DNA of 64,000 nucleotides. Origin: Cupriavidus sp. EM10 (GTDB taxonomy: Bacteria; Pseudomonadota; Gammaproteobacteria; Burkholderiales; Burkholderiaceae). The stretch covers positions 2,356,001 to 2,420,000 of the forward strand of contig NZ_CP076060.1 in NCBI RefSeq assembly GCF_018729255.1, written 5' to 3'. Below the pieces are notes generated by a model. The model searched no databases. It was not told where the DNA came from and saw nothing but the letters and a program-made list of their open reading frames with translations. Positions 1 to 8,876 of this stretch are shown in pieces (positions within the stretch are counted from its first letter, which is position 1; the number at the start of each line of letters is the position of its first letter). Made by a program: the position numbers and the translations under genes.

Positions 1-702
1 GTAGGCGGCCTGCGGACCGGCCAGAAAAGCCACCGCATTGGCGATGTCTTCCGGCTGGCCCAGACGGCCCAGAGGAATGCGCGTCTTGAGAGCAGCATGC
101 TGCTCTTCGGACAGCACCTTCGTCATGTCGGTGTCGATAAAGCCCGGCGCCACGCAGTTCACCGTCACGTTGCGGCTGCCGATCTCGGCCGCCAGCGCGC
201 GGGTCATGCCTTCCACGCCGGCCTTGGCCGCCGCGTAATTCATCTGGCCCGGGTTGCCCGTCGAGCCCACCACCGACGTGATATTGATGATGCGGCCGCC
301 ACGGGCCTTCATCATCGGACGCAGCACGGCGCGTGCCAGGCGGAAGACCGCCGTCAGGTTCGTGTCGATGACGGACGTCCAGTCGTCGTCCTTCATGCGC
401 ATGGCCAGCTGGTCCTGCGTGATGCCGGCGTTGTTCACCAGCACCGCCAGGCCGCCGTGCGTCTTCACGATTTCGTCGATCACGGCGTCGCAGCGCGCGG
501 CGTCGTTCACGTTCAGTACCACGCCGTTACCCTTCAGCCCTTCAGCCGACAGGTATTCGCTGATGCCGGCCGCGCCAGATTCGCTCGTGGCCGTACCGAT
601 CACGGTAGCGCCCTGGCGTGCGAGTTCCAGCGCGATCGCCCGGCCGATTCCGCGCGAGGCGCCCGTTACCAGCGCGACCTGATTTTTCAGAGTCTTGCTC
701 AT
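1..702 (-). CDS. fabG: 3-oxoacyl-ACP reductase FabG (3' end cut by window)
   Basis: NADPH-dependent reduction of 3-oxoacyl-ACP in type II fatty acid synthesis, in the cytoplasm. The 234 visible codons are an uninterrupted short-chain dehydrogenase: cofactor motif TGASRGIG near residue 13, NNAG at 90-93, and the catalytic set Ser143, Tyr156, Lys160 (YAAAK). The family is about 245-250 residues, so roughly the last 15 lie beyond position 1. ATG at 700-702 is 20 bases past the fabD stop, so the two are probably co-transcribed as the tail of a plsX-fabH-fabD-fabG run. The end cannot be confirmed here; the identity is secure. Confidence 0.96.
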   Translation of the reverse strand, partial: MSKTLKNQVALVTGASRGIGRAIALELARQGATVIGTATSESGAAGISEYLSAEGLKGNGVVLNVNDAARCDAVIDEIVKTHGGLAVLVNNAGITQDQLAMRMKDDDWTSVIDTNLTAVFRLARAVLRPMMKARGGRIINITSVVGSTGNPGQMNYAAAKAGVEGMTRALAAEIGSRNVTVNCVAPGFIDTDMTKVLSEEQHAALKTRIPLGRLGQPEDIANAVAFLAGPQAAY

Positions 703-722
703 GTTGCGTTCGTTCCTTGCTC

Positions 723-1657
723 TTACTTCAGCAGCGCCAGCGTTTCCTGCAGAGACGCCGGATCAAAGATTGCACCACCAACCAGGTTGCCGTCGATGCG
801 CTTGGTCATGCCGGCCAGCACCTTGCCCGGGCCGCATTCGATCACATGGGTGACACCCTCGGCAGCCATCTTCTGCACGCACTCGACCCAGCGCACCGGC
901 GCAGCCGCCTGGCGCACCAGCGCATCCTTGATCTGGGCCGGATCGTTGACGATGGCCACGTCGACGTTGTTCACGAGCGGAATCGTCGGGGCGGAGAACG
1001 CCAGGCCAGCCATGCGTTCGCGCAGGCGGTCCGATGCGGGCTTGAGCAGCGACGAGTGGAACGGCGCCGATACCGGCAGTGGCAGCGCGCGCTTGGCGCC
1101 CTTGCCCTTGGCGATTTCGCAGGCCTTTTCCACTGCCGCCTTGTTCCCGGCGATCACGACCTGGGACGGGGCATTGAAGTTCACTGCCTCGACCACACCG
1201 GCGCCAGCCGCTGCGGCTTCCGCGCACGCGGCGCGCACGTCGTCATCGGACAGGCCGAGGATAGCGGCCATGCCGCCCTCGCCCACCGGCACCGCTTCCT
1301 GCATCGCCTGGGCGCGGAAGCGCACCAGCGGCACGGCGTCCGCGAACGGGATCACGCCCGCGGCCACCAGCGCGGAATACTCGCCAGGCTGTGACCCGCC
1401 ACCAGGGCCGGCGCCGGACCGCCGGCGTCGAGCCAGGCGCGGTACACGGCAACCGCCGCCGTCAGCATCACGGGCTGCGTGTTGGTCGTCAGGTTCAGGT
1501 CTTCGGCAGGGCCTTCGGCGATCAGCTTGCCGATGTCCTGGCCCAGCGCCGTCGAGGCTTCCTCGAGCGTGGCCCGTACCACCGGGTTGTCGGCAAACGC
1601 GTTCAGCATGCCAACCGACTGCGAACCCTGTCCGGGAAAAACGAATGCGAATTTCAT
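723..1657 (-). CDS. fabD: Malonyl-CoA:ACP transacylase FabD (single-base frameshift)
   Basis: Loads malonyl groups from CoA to acyl carrier protein for fatty acid elongation. The N-terminal part (residues 1-91) has the GQGSQ motif at 9-13 and the nucleophile elbow GHSL with Ser90. Directly after GHSL the frame breaks. Adding one G to the run at about 1384-1385 (plus-strand CC) gives GHSLGEYSALVAAG and joins a 214-residue remainder carrying the expected APFHSSLL histidine. Restored length is about 311 residues, normal for FabD. The enzyme is essential and unique here, so I read the break as a base-calling error. It lies between fabH and fabG. Confidence 0.93.
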
Positions 1658-1735
1658 CGGAAATCCAGTCTAGCTATACAAGGTTTCAACGTTGCGAACG
1701 GTGCGGCACGCAAGGGCGCGCGCACCGGCCGCATA

Positions 1736-2716
1736 TTACATGCGCAGCAGCACCGCGCCCCAGGTGAAGCCGCCGCCGACGCCTTCCATCAGCACGGTCT
1801 GCCCCGGCTTGATGCGGCCATCGCGCACGGCAACGTCCAGCGCGAGCGGAATCGACGCTGCCGACGTGTTGCCATGCTCGTGCACCGTGGCCACCATGCG
1901 CTCGCTCGGCAGGCCCAGCTTCTTGGCCGTGCCCTGCATGATGCGGATATTGGCCTGATGCGGAATCAGCCAGTCGATCTCGTCGGCCTGCATTTCAGCC
2001 GCGGCGATCGCCTCGCGCGCCACCTTGTCCAGCACGGTCACGGCCAGCTTGAACACGGCCTGGCCGTCCATGTGCAGGAAGGCGTTGCCGGTGATGGCGC
2101 CGCCCGACACATTGCCCGGCACACACAGGATGTCCACATGATTGCCATCCGAATGCATGGCCGACGACAGGATGCCCGGCTCATCCGAAGCGCTCAGCAC
2201 GACGGCGCCCGCGCCATCGCCAAACAGCACACAGGTGGTACGGTCGTTGAAATCGAGGATGCGCGAGAACACCTCAGACCCGATCACGAGCACGTTCTTG
2301 TGCGAGCCGCTGCGGATGAACTTGTCCGCCGTCGACATTGCATAGACAAAGCCCGAGCACACGGCCTGCAGGTCGAATGCCGCGCAATGGTTCGTGATGC
2401 CAAGCTTCTGCTGCACCAGGCAGGCGGTGCTCGGGAACACGAAATCGGGGGTCGACGTCGCCACGATGATCAGGTCGATGTCCTGGCGGTCGATGCCGGC
2501 GGCGGCAATCGCCTGCTCGGCGGCCTTGACGGCCAGGTCGCTCGACGTGACATCGGATTCGGCCCAGTGGCGCGCGGAAATGCCGCTGCGCGAGACGATC
2601 CACTCGTCGCTGGTCTCGATGCCCTTTTCGGCAAGCTGCACGGCGAGGTCGTGATTCGTGACGCGTCGCGGGGGCAGGTAGCTCCCCGTGCCGATGATTT
2701 TTGCGTACTTGGTCAT
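1736..2716 (-). CDS. fabH: Beta-ketoacyl-ACP synthase III FabH
   Basis: Condenses acetyl-CoA with malonyl-ACP, the first step of type II fatty acid synthesis. The 326-residue protein has normal length and the complete triad: Cys120 in QAVCSGF, His253 in PHQANIR and Asn283 in HGNTSAAS. It follows plsX by about 90 bases and precedes fabD by about 80, the usual beta-proteobacterial order. The second cysteine at 99 (PSTAC) is conserved in the family but is not the nucleophile. Confidence 0.97.
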   Translation of the reverse strand: MTKYAKIIGTGSYLPPRRVTNHDLAVQLAEKGIETSDEWIVSRSGISARHWAESDVTSSDLAVKAAEQAIAAAGIDRQDIDLIIVATSTPDFVFPSTACLVQQKLGITNHCAAFDLQAVCSGFVYAMSTADKFIRSGSHKNVLVIGSEVFSRILDFNDRTTCVLFGDGAGAVVLSASDEPGILSSAMHSDGNHVDILCVPGNVSGGAITGNAFLHMDGQAVFKLAVTVLDKVAREAIAAAEMQADEIDWLIPHQANIRIMQGTAKKLGLPSERMVATVHEHGNTSAASIPLALDVAVRDGRIKPGQTVLMEGVGGGFTWGAVLLRM

Positions 2717-2806
2717 GAGTATGTCGGATCGTGGTGCTTACCGGCCCGCCCGGGCCAGGCCATCGGGCGGAACGTCCGGCCACCCGCCTGCGGCGGGCGC
2801 GCGGCC

Positions 2807-3886
2807 TCAGGCGGCACGGGTATCGGAATGTGGGTCCGGCGAGTCGGTCTCCGGGCCGCCCGTCGCGGCGCCAGCGGCACCGGACTTGTTGGCAAAGGCC
2901 TTGGCAATGCGCTCGATGACGCCATTTCTGGCCGCATCATACCCGCGTTTTATCGCCCACTCAAAAGAATGGGCGTCGGCGGAACCGTGGCTCTTGATCA
3001 CCAGCCCCCGCAGCCCCAGCAGCGATGCGCCGTTGTAGCGGGCGGGATCGAGCCGCCGCGCCAGGCGCGACAGCACCGGCATCGCCACGGCCGCCAGCAG
3101 CTTGGTGAACCACGAGCGCGTGAACTCTTCCTTGATCATGCTGCCGATCATCTTGGCCAGGCCCTCGGTGCTCTTGAGCGCCACGTTGCCGACGAAGCCG
3201 TCGCAGACGACGATGTCGGTCGTGCCCTTGAAGATGTCGTTGCCTTCCACGTTGCCGTAGAAGTTGAGCTCGGAAGCGCGCAGCAGCTCGCCGGCGGCCT
3301 TGACCACCTCGTTGCCCTTGATCACTTCCTCGCCAATATTGAGCAGGCCCACCGTCGGGTGGTCCTTGTGATCCACCACCGCGACCATGGCCTCGGCCAT
3401 GCGAGCGAACTGCAGCAGGTGCTCCGGCTCGCAGTCGGCGTTGGCACCGAGATCGAGCACCGTGGTGCCCCAGCCCTGTTCGTTGGGAATCGTGGTGGCG
3501 ATGGCCGGCCGCTCGATACCTTCGAGCGTCTTCAGCACATAGCGTGAGACCGCCATCAGCGCGCCGGTATTGCCAGCGGAAATACAGGCGCCAGCCTTGC
3601 CTTCCTTGACTTGCGTCACGGCCACGCGCATCGAAGAGTCTTTCTTCTTGCGCAGCGCCACTTCCACCGGGTCATCCATGGTGATGACTTCGGTCGCGGG
3701 CACGATGGTCACGCGCGGATGATCGCTTGCATGCAGCTTCTTCAGCTGTGCGCCGATGGCGTCGGGCAGGCCGACGAGGATCATCTCGGCGTCGTCGTGA
3801 CGGGAAAGAAAACTGATCGCTGCCGGCACTGTCACGGAGACTCCGTGATCACCGCCCATGCAGTCGATAGCGAGCTTGATCGTCAT
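2807..3886 (-). CDS. plsX: Phosphate acyltransferase PlsX
   Basis: Makes acyl-phosphate from acyl-ACP, feeding PlsY for the first acylation of glycerol-3-phosphate; a peripheral membrane enzyme. The 359-residue product starts [15 protein letters not shown], the family's signature N-terminus. That fixes the ATG at 3884-3886 rather than an in-frame upstream codon at 3943, which would add 19 residues unlike the family. The C-terminus is Gly/Ala/Asp-rich and probably disordered. A hairpin terminator separates it from rpmF upstream, so some transcription may start in between. Confidence 0.96.
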   Translation of the reverse strand: MTIKLAIDCMGGDHGVSVTVPAAISFLSRHDDAEMILVGLPDAIGAQLKKLHASDHPRVTIVPATEVITMDDPVEVALRKKKDSSMRVAVTQVKEGKAGACISAGNTGALMAVSRYVLKTLEGIERPAIATTIPNEQGWGTTVLDLGANADCEPEHLLQFARMAEAMVAVVDHKDHPTVGLLNIGEEVIKGNEVVKAAGELLRASELNFYGNVEGNDIFKGTTDIVVCDGFVGNVALKSTEGLAKMIGSMIKEEFTRSWFTKLLAAVAMPVLSRLARRLDPARYNGASLLGLRGLVIKSHGSADAHSFEWAIKRGYDAARNGVIERIAKAFANKSGAAGAATGGPETDSPDPHSDTRAA

Positions 3887-3991
3887 TGTTTCCTGATACG
3901 GAAAGCGCGCCGGCACCCGCCGCATCGGTTCGCGGGGACGCAACCAGCCGGACGCGCGGATACGCTGCGGTGCGGGCGACGAGCGCCCAAC

Positions 3992-4019
3992 AAAAAAGCG
4001 GCAACGAGCTTGCCGCTTT
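3992..4019 (-). terminator. Rho-independent terminator after rpmF
   Basis: On the minus strand, downstream of rpmF, the stem AAGCGGCAA / TTGCCGCTT with loop GCTCG is followed by a T run. It lies about 60 bases past the L32 stop and about 105 bases ahead of plsX. It would let L32 be made in excess over the fatty-acid genes. Confidence 0.8.
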
Positions 4020-4078
4020 CCTGTTTTACACCTGACAACGTGCGCGAGCGAGACACAGGGTCACGCCAGACGACCTGG

Positions 4079-4258
4079 TCAGTCGTTCTTGGTCTTGATG
4101 ACCTTGCGACCACGGTAGTAGCCGTTCGGGCTGACGTGGTGGCGCAGGTGCGTTTCGCCCGTGGTCGGTTCGACGGCCAGGGGGGCGACCGACAGATGGT
4201 CGTGCGAACGGTGCATGCCGCGCTTGGACGGCGACTTCTTGTTCTGTTGAACAGCCAT
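4079..4258 (-). CDS. rpmF: 50S ribosomal protein L32
   Basis: Small protein of the large ribosomal subunit. The 59-residue product begins [20 protein letters not shown] and ends VIKTKND, typical of bacterial L32. A good Shine-Dalgarno (AAGGAGT) lies just upstream of ATG 4256-4258. It sits between yceD and plsX, the conserved yceD-rpmF-plsX-fab arrangement. The proteobacterial copy seen here has no CxxC zinc pairs. Confidence 0.97.
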   Translation of the reverse strand: MAVQQNKKSPSKRGMHRSHDHLSVAPLAVEPTTGETHLRHHVSPNGYYRGRKVIKTKND

Positions 4259-4379
4259 GATGACTCCTTCGAGAATTTTGCGATATTAACACACGCATCC
4301 TGCGCAAGGCGTAGCCGGGGCCCGGCTGGATGCTTGACTTGCTACCGTGAGACCCGCCACGGCCACGCTCCGCGCGGCT

Positions 4380-4997
4380 TCAGTGTTTGGTCTTCAGGCC
4401 GGCCAGCGCCGCAAAGGGCGAAGGCCGCTTTTCTTCCGCGGGCGGAGCCTCGGGCTCCACCTCGCCGTCCGCGCCGGTCACGAGCGACTCGTGCACCGTC
4501 GGGCAGACTTCATGTTTCGGTGCCGTAGGCAACGCCAACAGCACTTCGTCTTCAATCAGTTCCAGCACCGAAAATTTCTTAGAACCCACGAGCACGTCGA
4601 GTTCGTCGTCATCCATCGGCACTTCGTCGGCGGCCTCTTCGCTGGCCACCACTTCAAAACGCATGTCCGTCGCGATCGGCTCGGGGTAGATCCCCAGGCA
4701 GCGCTGGCAATCGAGCCAGACGCGGCCGTTGACCGTCACGTCGACGAACAGTCGCTGCGATACCGGCGCACCGGGCGCCGAGGCCTCTTCGCGGACAAAG
4801 CCGCTCAGTGTGTACGAGAAAACTTCGTCCCGGGCCGACGCTGGCGCATCGGCGGCCGTCTCGGCTAAGATGCGCGGCAAATCGCGCATCGGCACCTCTC
4901 CCGCCACGTTGCCACCTTTGCGGCAGAAGGCGAAGAGATCGGTTTCACGCAGGTCGAATGCCACGGCGGACGCCGTTGGCTGGGTCGGCTGACTCAT
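4380..4997 (-). CDS. yceD: YceD/DUF177 family protein
   Basis: Homologue of YceD (DUF177), a protein linked in E. coli to 23S rRNA accumulation and almost always encoded next to rpmF. The 205-residue product has the family's CQRCL motif at about 122-126 followed by an acidic stretch (MDDDELDVL). It ends in an acidic Pro/Glu-rich tail. I chose MSQPTQP at 4995-4997; an in-frame start at 5045 would add 16 residues unlike the family. The molecular role is not established. Confidence 0.88.
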   Translation of the reverse strand: MSQPTQPTASAVAFDLRETDLFAFCRKGGNVAGEVPMRDLPRILAETAADAPASARDEVFSYTLSGFVREEASAPGAPVSQRLFVDVTVNGRVWLDCQRCLGIYPEPIATDMRFEVVASEEAADEVPMDDDELDVLVGSKKFSVLELIEDEVLLALPTAPKHEVCPTVHESLVTGADGEVEPEAPPAEEKRPSPFAALAGLKTKH

Positions 4998-5152
4998 ACA
5001 GGCTGAATCGCAATAAATGCCTTGTTTGCCACACGTCGCTGGCACCGTAATGTGCCTGTGCAGCCAAACGCGCGATTATACGTTGAATTTCCCGGAGCGG
5101 TCAAAGTATACAAGCCGAAAACCGTTCCTCACCGCTTCTGGCGCCATTCTAT

Positions 5153-5752
5153 ATGTCATCCGACTCCCGCCCTGCCCTGATCCTCGGGTCGAGCTCACCT
5201 TACCGCCGCGACCTGCTGGCGCGCCTGCGGATCCCGTTCGAGGTAGCCACGCCCGACATCGACGAAACGCCCCTGCCGGGCGAGCGTCCCGACGCCACGG
5301 CACTGCGCCTGGCCCGGCTGAAGGCCGAAGCCATCGCAACGCGGCACCCGGGCGCGCTGGTGATCGGCTCCGACCAGGTGTGCACGCTCGACGACCTGCA
5401 GATCGGCAAACCCGGCACCCACGACAAGGCACTGGCCCAGCTGCAGCTGATGCGTGGCAAAACCGTCACCTTTCACTCGGCCTTGTGCCTGCTCGACAGC
5501 CGTACCGGCGTGGCGCAACTGGCCGACGTGCAGACGCTGGTCACGTTCCGCAATCTGAGCGATGCGGAGCTCGACGCCTACCTGCGTATCGAAACCCCCT
5601 ACGATTGCGCTGGCAGCGCCAAGGCCGAAGGCCTGGGCATTGCCCTGCTGTCGCGCGTGGAGTCGGACGATCCCACCGCCCTGATCGGCCTGCCTCTTGT
5701 GGCGCTGACCGGCATGCTGCGCCAGGCCGGCTACCCGTTCTTTGGAGCCTGA
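5153..5752 (+). CDS. maf: Maf/YceF nucleoside triphosphate pyrophosphatase
   Basis: Probable house-cleaning pyrophosphatase that hydrolyses non-canonical nucleotides; the YceF subgroup acts on 7-methyl-GTP. The 199-residue protein has the N-terminal substrate loop LGSSSPYRRDLL, the DIDE motif near residue 39 and the catalytic-Asp segment VIGSDQV near residue 80. It is divergent from yceD and ends three bases before the next gene, suggesting a two-gene operon. The YceF versus YhdE specificity call is by overall resemblance only. Confidence 0.92.
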   Translation: MSSDSRPALILGSSSPYRRDLLARLRIPFEVATPDIDETPLPGERPDATALRLARLKAEAIATRHPGALVIGSDQVCTLDDLQIGKPGTHDKALAQLQLMRGKTVTFHSALCLLDSRTGVAQLADVQTLVTFRNLSDAELDAYLRIETPYDCAGSAKAEGLGIALLSRVESDDPTALIGLPLVALTGMLRQAGYPFFGA

Positions 5753-5755
5753 ACC

Positions 5756-6487
5756 ATGGCCGGCACGCTTTTCCTGATTCCCAACACGCTGGGCAAGCGC
5801 GACGAATCCGATCCGGTGATGGATGTGATTCCCGCCGGCGTCCAGCAGATCGCGGCGCGGCTCGACTATCTGGTGGCCGAGAACGCCAAGACGGCGCGCG
5901 CCTTTCTGAAGAAACTTGGCGAAACCGCGCCGCTGGCGCATGCCATCCAGCAGATCGAGATCCGCGAGCTGAACGTCAATACGAAGGCGGATGCGCTGGA
6001 CGCGCTGCTCGACCCCATCGCGGCCGGGCGCGACGGCGGCCTGCTGTCCGAAGCAGGCGTGCCCGCCGTGGCCGATCCGGGCGCCGACCTGGTGCGCCTC
6101 GCGCACTCGCGTGGTATTACGGTGCGCCCATTGGTTGGCCCCAGTTCGATCCTGCTGGCGGTAATGGGTTCGGGCCTGAACGGCCAGAGCTTCGCGTTCA
6201 ATGGCTATCTGCCCGTGGACGCCGCCGAGCGCGCCAGGCGCCTGCGCGAGCTGGAACAGCATTCACGCAAGGCCAGGCAAACCCAGGTCTGGATCGAGAC
6301 GCCCTATCGGAACGGCGCGCTGCTCGACGCGTTGCGCCAGCATTGCTCCGGCACCACGCTGCTGTCGATCGCCATCGACCTGACGCTGCCGACGGAGACC
6401 ATCGTCACGCTGCCGATCTCTGCCTGGCGGCCCGATCGGCTGGCCCTGCACAAGCGCCCGGCGATTTTTTCGTTGCTGGCGGTGTAG
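5756..6487 (+). CDS. RsmI-like SAM-dependent methyltransferase
   Basis: A 243-residue member of the tetrapyrrole-methylase fold that resembles the 16S rRNA 2'-O-methyltransferase RsmI but is shorter. Visible motifs are the SAM-binding SEAGVPAVADPG near residue 100 and VGPSSILLAVMGSGL near 128. Full RsmI is about 280-300 residues with a C-terminal extension absent here, so this is probably the shorter paralogue common in beta-proteobacteria. Its substrate is unknown to me. It follows maf by three bases. Confidence 0.82.
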   Translation: MAGTLFLIPNTLGKRDESDPVMDVIPAGVQQIAARLDYLVAENAKTARAFLKKLGETAPLAHAIQQIEIRELNVNTKADALDALLDPIAAGRDGGLLSEAGVPAVADPGADLVRLAHSRGITVRPLVGPSSILLAVMGSGLNGQSFAFNGYLPVDAAERARRLRELEQHSRKARQTQVWIETPYRNGALLDALRQHCSGTTLLSIAIDLTLPTETIVTLPISAWRPDRLALHKRPAIFSLLAV

Positions 6488-6505
6488 TGTGTGCCGCCTT
6501 CGACT

Positions 6506-6519
6506 ACTAGTTAACTAGT
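6506..6519. repeat. Perfect 14-bp palindrome ACTAGTTAACTAGT
   Basis: Lies 18 bases past the stop of the RsmI-like gene in the convergent gap before sppA. It contains GTTAAC and two CTAG tetranucleotides, which are rare in GC-rich proteobacterial DNA. It carries stop codons in every frame. Function is unknown. Confidence 0.6.
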
Positions 6520-6532
6520 AAGCAGTTGGCGC

Positions 6533-6562
6533 CTTTCCGCCCGCCTCCCGCCAGGGAGAGGT
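6533..6562. repeat. GC-rich palindrome past the sppA stop
   Basis: The segment CCTCCCGCCAGGGAGAGG forms an imperfect hairpin about 20 bases beyond the sppA stop codon. It is a weak relative of the better palindromes at 30398-30427, 46557-46590 and 50239-50271. No T run follows. Confidence 0.45.
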
Positions 6563-6580
6563 CGGCAAGGCGCCAGATTC

Positions 6581-7741
6581 TCAGCGCACGGCCGGTGCCG
6601 ACGCGTTCATCAGCATCATCTTCATGGCCGCGGAACCCATCGCCGCGCCGAACCGCTTGGCCACGCGCTCGGCAATGTTCTCCTTGACCGTGTAATCGAC
6701 GATGTCCTCGGCCTTGAACAGGTCGCGAGCCACGTAGTCGGCACTGCCAAGGCCATCGGCCAGGCCCAGCTCCACCGCGCGCTCGCCCGACCAGAACAGG
6801 CCCGAGAACAGGTCCGGGTCGCTCTTGAGCCGGTCGCCCCGCCCTTCCTTGACCACGTCGATGAACTGCTGGTGGATCTGCTTGAGCATCGATTCCGCGA
6901 ACGCCTTCTGGCGCGGCACCTCGGGCGAAAACGGATCGAGCATGCCCTTGTTGGCGCCCGACGTGTACAGCCGGCGTTGGACGCCCAGCTTGTCCATCAG
7001 GCCCGTGAAGCCAAAGCCGTCCATCAGCACGCCGATCGAGCCGACGATGCTGGCCTTGTCGACATAGATCTTGTCGGCCGCTGCAGCGACGTAGTAACCG
7101 CCCGAGGCGCAGATTTCCTCCACGACCACGTAGAACGGCTTGTCCGGATAGATCTTGCGCAGCCGGTGGATCTCGTCGTTGATGATGCCCGCCTGCACCG
7201 GCGAACCACCGGGCGAGTTGATCTTCAGGATCACGCCGGCAGCCGTGGTATCGGCAAACGCCGCCTGCAGCGATGCATTGATCGATTCGGCGCTGGCTGG
7301 CGTGCCGGCGGCGATCTCGCCCTCCAGCGTGACCATCGCCGTGTGGCGACCGCTGGTGCTGGTCAGGCTGTCGCCCTTGAAATCGATCACGGCAAAGAGG
7401 ATCAGCGCCAGGATGCCCAGCCCCACCAGCCGGAAGAAGATCTTCCAGCGCCGCGCCGCGCGCTGCTCGCGCAGGCCGGCCATCAGCACCTTTTCCAGCA
7501 CATCGCGTTCCCAGCCGCCGCTGGTGCCGCCCACCGGCGCGGCGGCCTTGCCGGCCATGCGCGCCTGGCGCTCGTCGGATTCGCGCCGGGCGGCATCGTC
7601 GCCGGCCTTCAGTTCACGCTCCAGCGGATAGTCCGCATGCTGCGCCGTTTCCAGCGTCTCGTTGCCGGGCGAGCGTTCGTCGGGACGCTGCCCAGGTTGA
7701 CCCGGTTGTTCGGATGATGGCGGTTTTTGCTGTTCTGTCAT
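6581..7741 (-). CDS. sppA: Signal peptide peptidase SppA (S49 family)
   Basis: Membrane serine protease that degrades cleaved signal peptides. The 386-residue protein has a polar N-terminal tail of about 85 residues, one membrane segment at about 95-115 (FFRLVGLGILALILFAVI), then the S49 domain. The domain includes KINSPGGSP and the catalytic block EEICASGGYYVAAAADKIY, with the nucleophile serine and the general-base lysine further on. This is the short SppA form. The start MTEQQ at 7739-7741 was preferred over a codon at 7762, which would overlap the Rieske gene's stop. It follows that gene by 17 bases. Confidence 0.92.
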   Translation of the reverse strand: MTEQQKPPSSEQPGQPGQRPDERSPGNETLETAQHADYPLERELKAGDDAARRESDERQARMAGKAAAPVGGTSGGWERDVLEKVLMAGLREQRAARRWKIFFRLVGLGILALILFAVIDFKGDSLTSTSGRHTAMVTLEGEIAAGTPASAESINASLQAAFADTTAAGVILKINSPGGSPVQAGIINDEIHRLRKIYPDKPFYVVVEEICASGGYYVAAAADKIYVDKASIVGSIGVLMDGFGFTGLMDKLGVQRRLYTSGANKGMLDPFSPEVPRQKAFAESMLKQIHQQFIDVVKEGRGDRLKSDPDLFSGLFWSGERAVELGLADGLGSADYVARDLFKAEDIVDYTVKENIAERVAKRFGAAMGSAAMKMMLMNASAPAVR

Positions 7742-7758
7742 GCAGTTGGACTCAAGCG

Positions 7759-8163
7759 TCAAACGGACACCCGGCTCCGCTCAACCGGCGTCGGGCGCAA
7801 AAAAGGGGCTTCGGGCTGCCAGAAGACGGCGCCCTCGCGTTCCTCGATGCGGAGCTTGGCCAGCGCGGCGCCCCGGCAAGGGCCGCCCACGCAGAGGCCG
7901 GTGTCTGGCGCGTAGGTCGCGCCATGTGTCGCACACATCAAGTATAGGCCCGCACTATCGAAAAACTGTCCTTCCTGCCAGTCGAGCTCCATGGGCACAT
8001 GCGCGCACTGGTTCAGGTAGCCGTAGGCCACGCCGTCGTAGCGGATCGCAAAAGCGCCAATATCGCGCGATGCCATGCGAACGGTGAAGCGCACCCCGGC
8101 GCCGCCATCCACCAGGTCGGCCGCCGCGCAAAGGCGGCGCGGCGCCAGGTTGTCGTCAGGCAT
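7759..8163 (-). CDS. Small Rieske [2Fe-2S] protein
   Basis: A 134-residue single-domain Rieske protein, probably a soluble electron carrier or redox-linked accessory protein. The ligand pairs are CAH (about residue 54) and CATH (about 77), spaced as in Rieske ferredoxins. No membrane segment is visible. The ATG at 8161-8163 overlaps the stop of the HAD gene by 8 bases, implying translational coupling; upstream in-frame codons run back into the HAD gene. Partner and substrate are unknown. The order rluC-HAD-Rieske-sppA appears to be one minus-strand run. Confidence 0.88.
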   Translation of the reverse strand: MPDDNLAPRRLCAAADLVDGGAGVRFTVRMASRDIGAFAIRYDGVAYGYLNQCAHVPMELDWQEGQFFDSAGLYLMCATHGATYAPDTGLCVGGPCRGAALAKLRIEEREGAVFWQPEAPFLRPTPVERSRVSV

Positions 8164-8815
8164 GGTCGAGCAGCCACTGCTGCAGGTCGGCAATCGACGT
8201 GGCGCAATGCACGGGCGCCATGGCGCGCAGCGAATCGGCCGGATGTGCGCCATAGCAGACACCCAGACCCTGCGCCCCAGCGTTGATTGCCATCTGCAGA
8301 TCGTGCGTGGTGTCGCCGATCATGACCGTGCGCTCGATGTCCTGACCCAGTTCGCGCGTGAGCTCATGCAGCATGGCCGGATGCGGCTTCGAGAATGTCT
8401 CGTCCGCGCAACGCGTGGCGTCGAACAGCTTGCCCAGGCCCGTGCTGGCCATCGCGCGTTCCAATCCCACGCGGGTCTTGCCGGTAGCCACGCCAAGGAA
8501 ATAGTGCTCGGCGTGCAGCGTCTCCAGCATTTCGCGCACGCCGGGGAACAGCACCAGATCGGCGTCGCGGGTCAGGAAGTGATAGCGGTAGCGCTCGGCC
8601 AGGCGCGGATAGTCGGCCGGATCGAGCGTCGGCACGGCATACGACAGCGCGTCCTTCAGCCCAAGCCCGATCACGTGGCTGGCGGCGCTGTCGTCGGGCA
8701 CCGGCAAGCCCAGGTCGCGGCTGGCCAGTTGAATGCACTTGGCGATGGTCGGGGTGGAATCCATCAGGGTTCCATCCCAGTCGAAGACGATCAGGTCGAA
8801 GCGCTGCCTGCCCAT
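8156..8815 (-). CDS. HAD hydrolase, phosphoglycolate phosphatase-like
   Basis: Haloacid dehalogenase-superfamily phosphatase of 219 residues. Motif I FDWDGTLMDST gives the nucleophile and acid aspartates near residues 11 and 13. Motif II lies in VATGKTR, with a downstream lysine in SKPHP and the motif IV pair in MIGDTTHD. Length and cap resemble Gph/PGP-type enzymes, but the substrate cannot be read from sequence. It starts about 60 bases after the rluC stop and overlaps the Rieske gene. Confidence 0.88.
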   Translation of the reverse strand: MGRQRFDLIVFDWDGTLMDSTPTIAKCIQLASRDLGLPVPDDSAASHVIGLGLKDALSYAVPTLDPADYPRLAERYRYHFLTRDADLVLFPGVREMLETLHAEHYFLGVATGKTRVGLERAMASTGLGKLFDATRCADETFSKPHPAMLHELTRELGQDIERTVMIGDTTHDLQMAINAGAQGLGVCYGAHPADSLRAMAPVHCATSIADLQQWLLDHA

Positions 8816-8876
8816 TGCGGTCCTTGGTCGATGCGGAAAGTGTTGCGGAAAGGGATTGCGCCGTCTGGGCCAGTCT

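Noticed and set aside
1391..3547. Long plus-strand open frames over fabD, fabH and plsX
   Set aside because: Shadows of well-defined minus-strand genes in high-GC DNA.
6506..6519. Engineered stop linker or cloning scar
   Set aside because: Although the motif resembles a synthetic all-frame stop, there is no vector or marker DNA nearby and gene order on both sides is natural.
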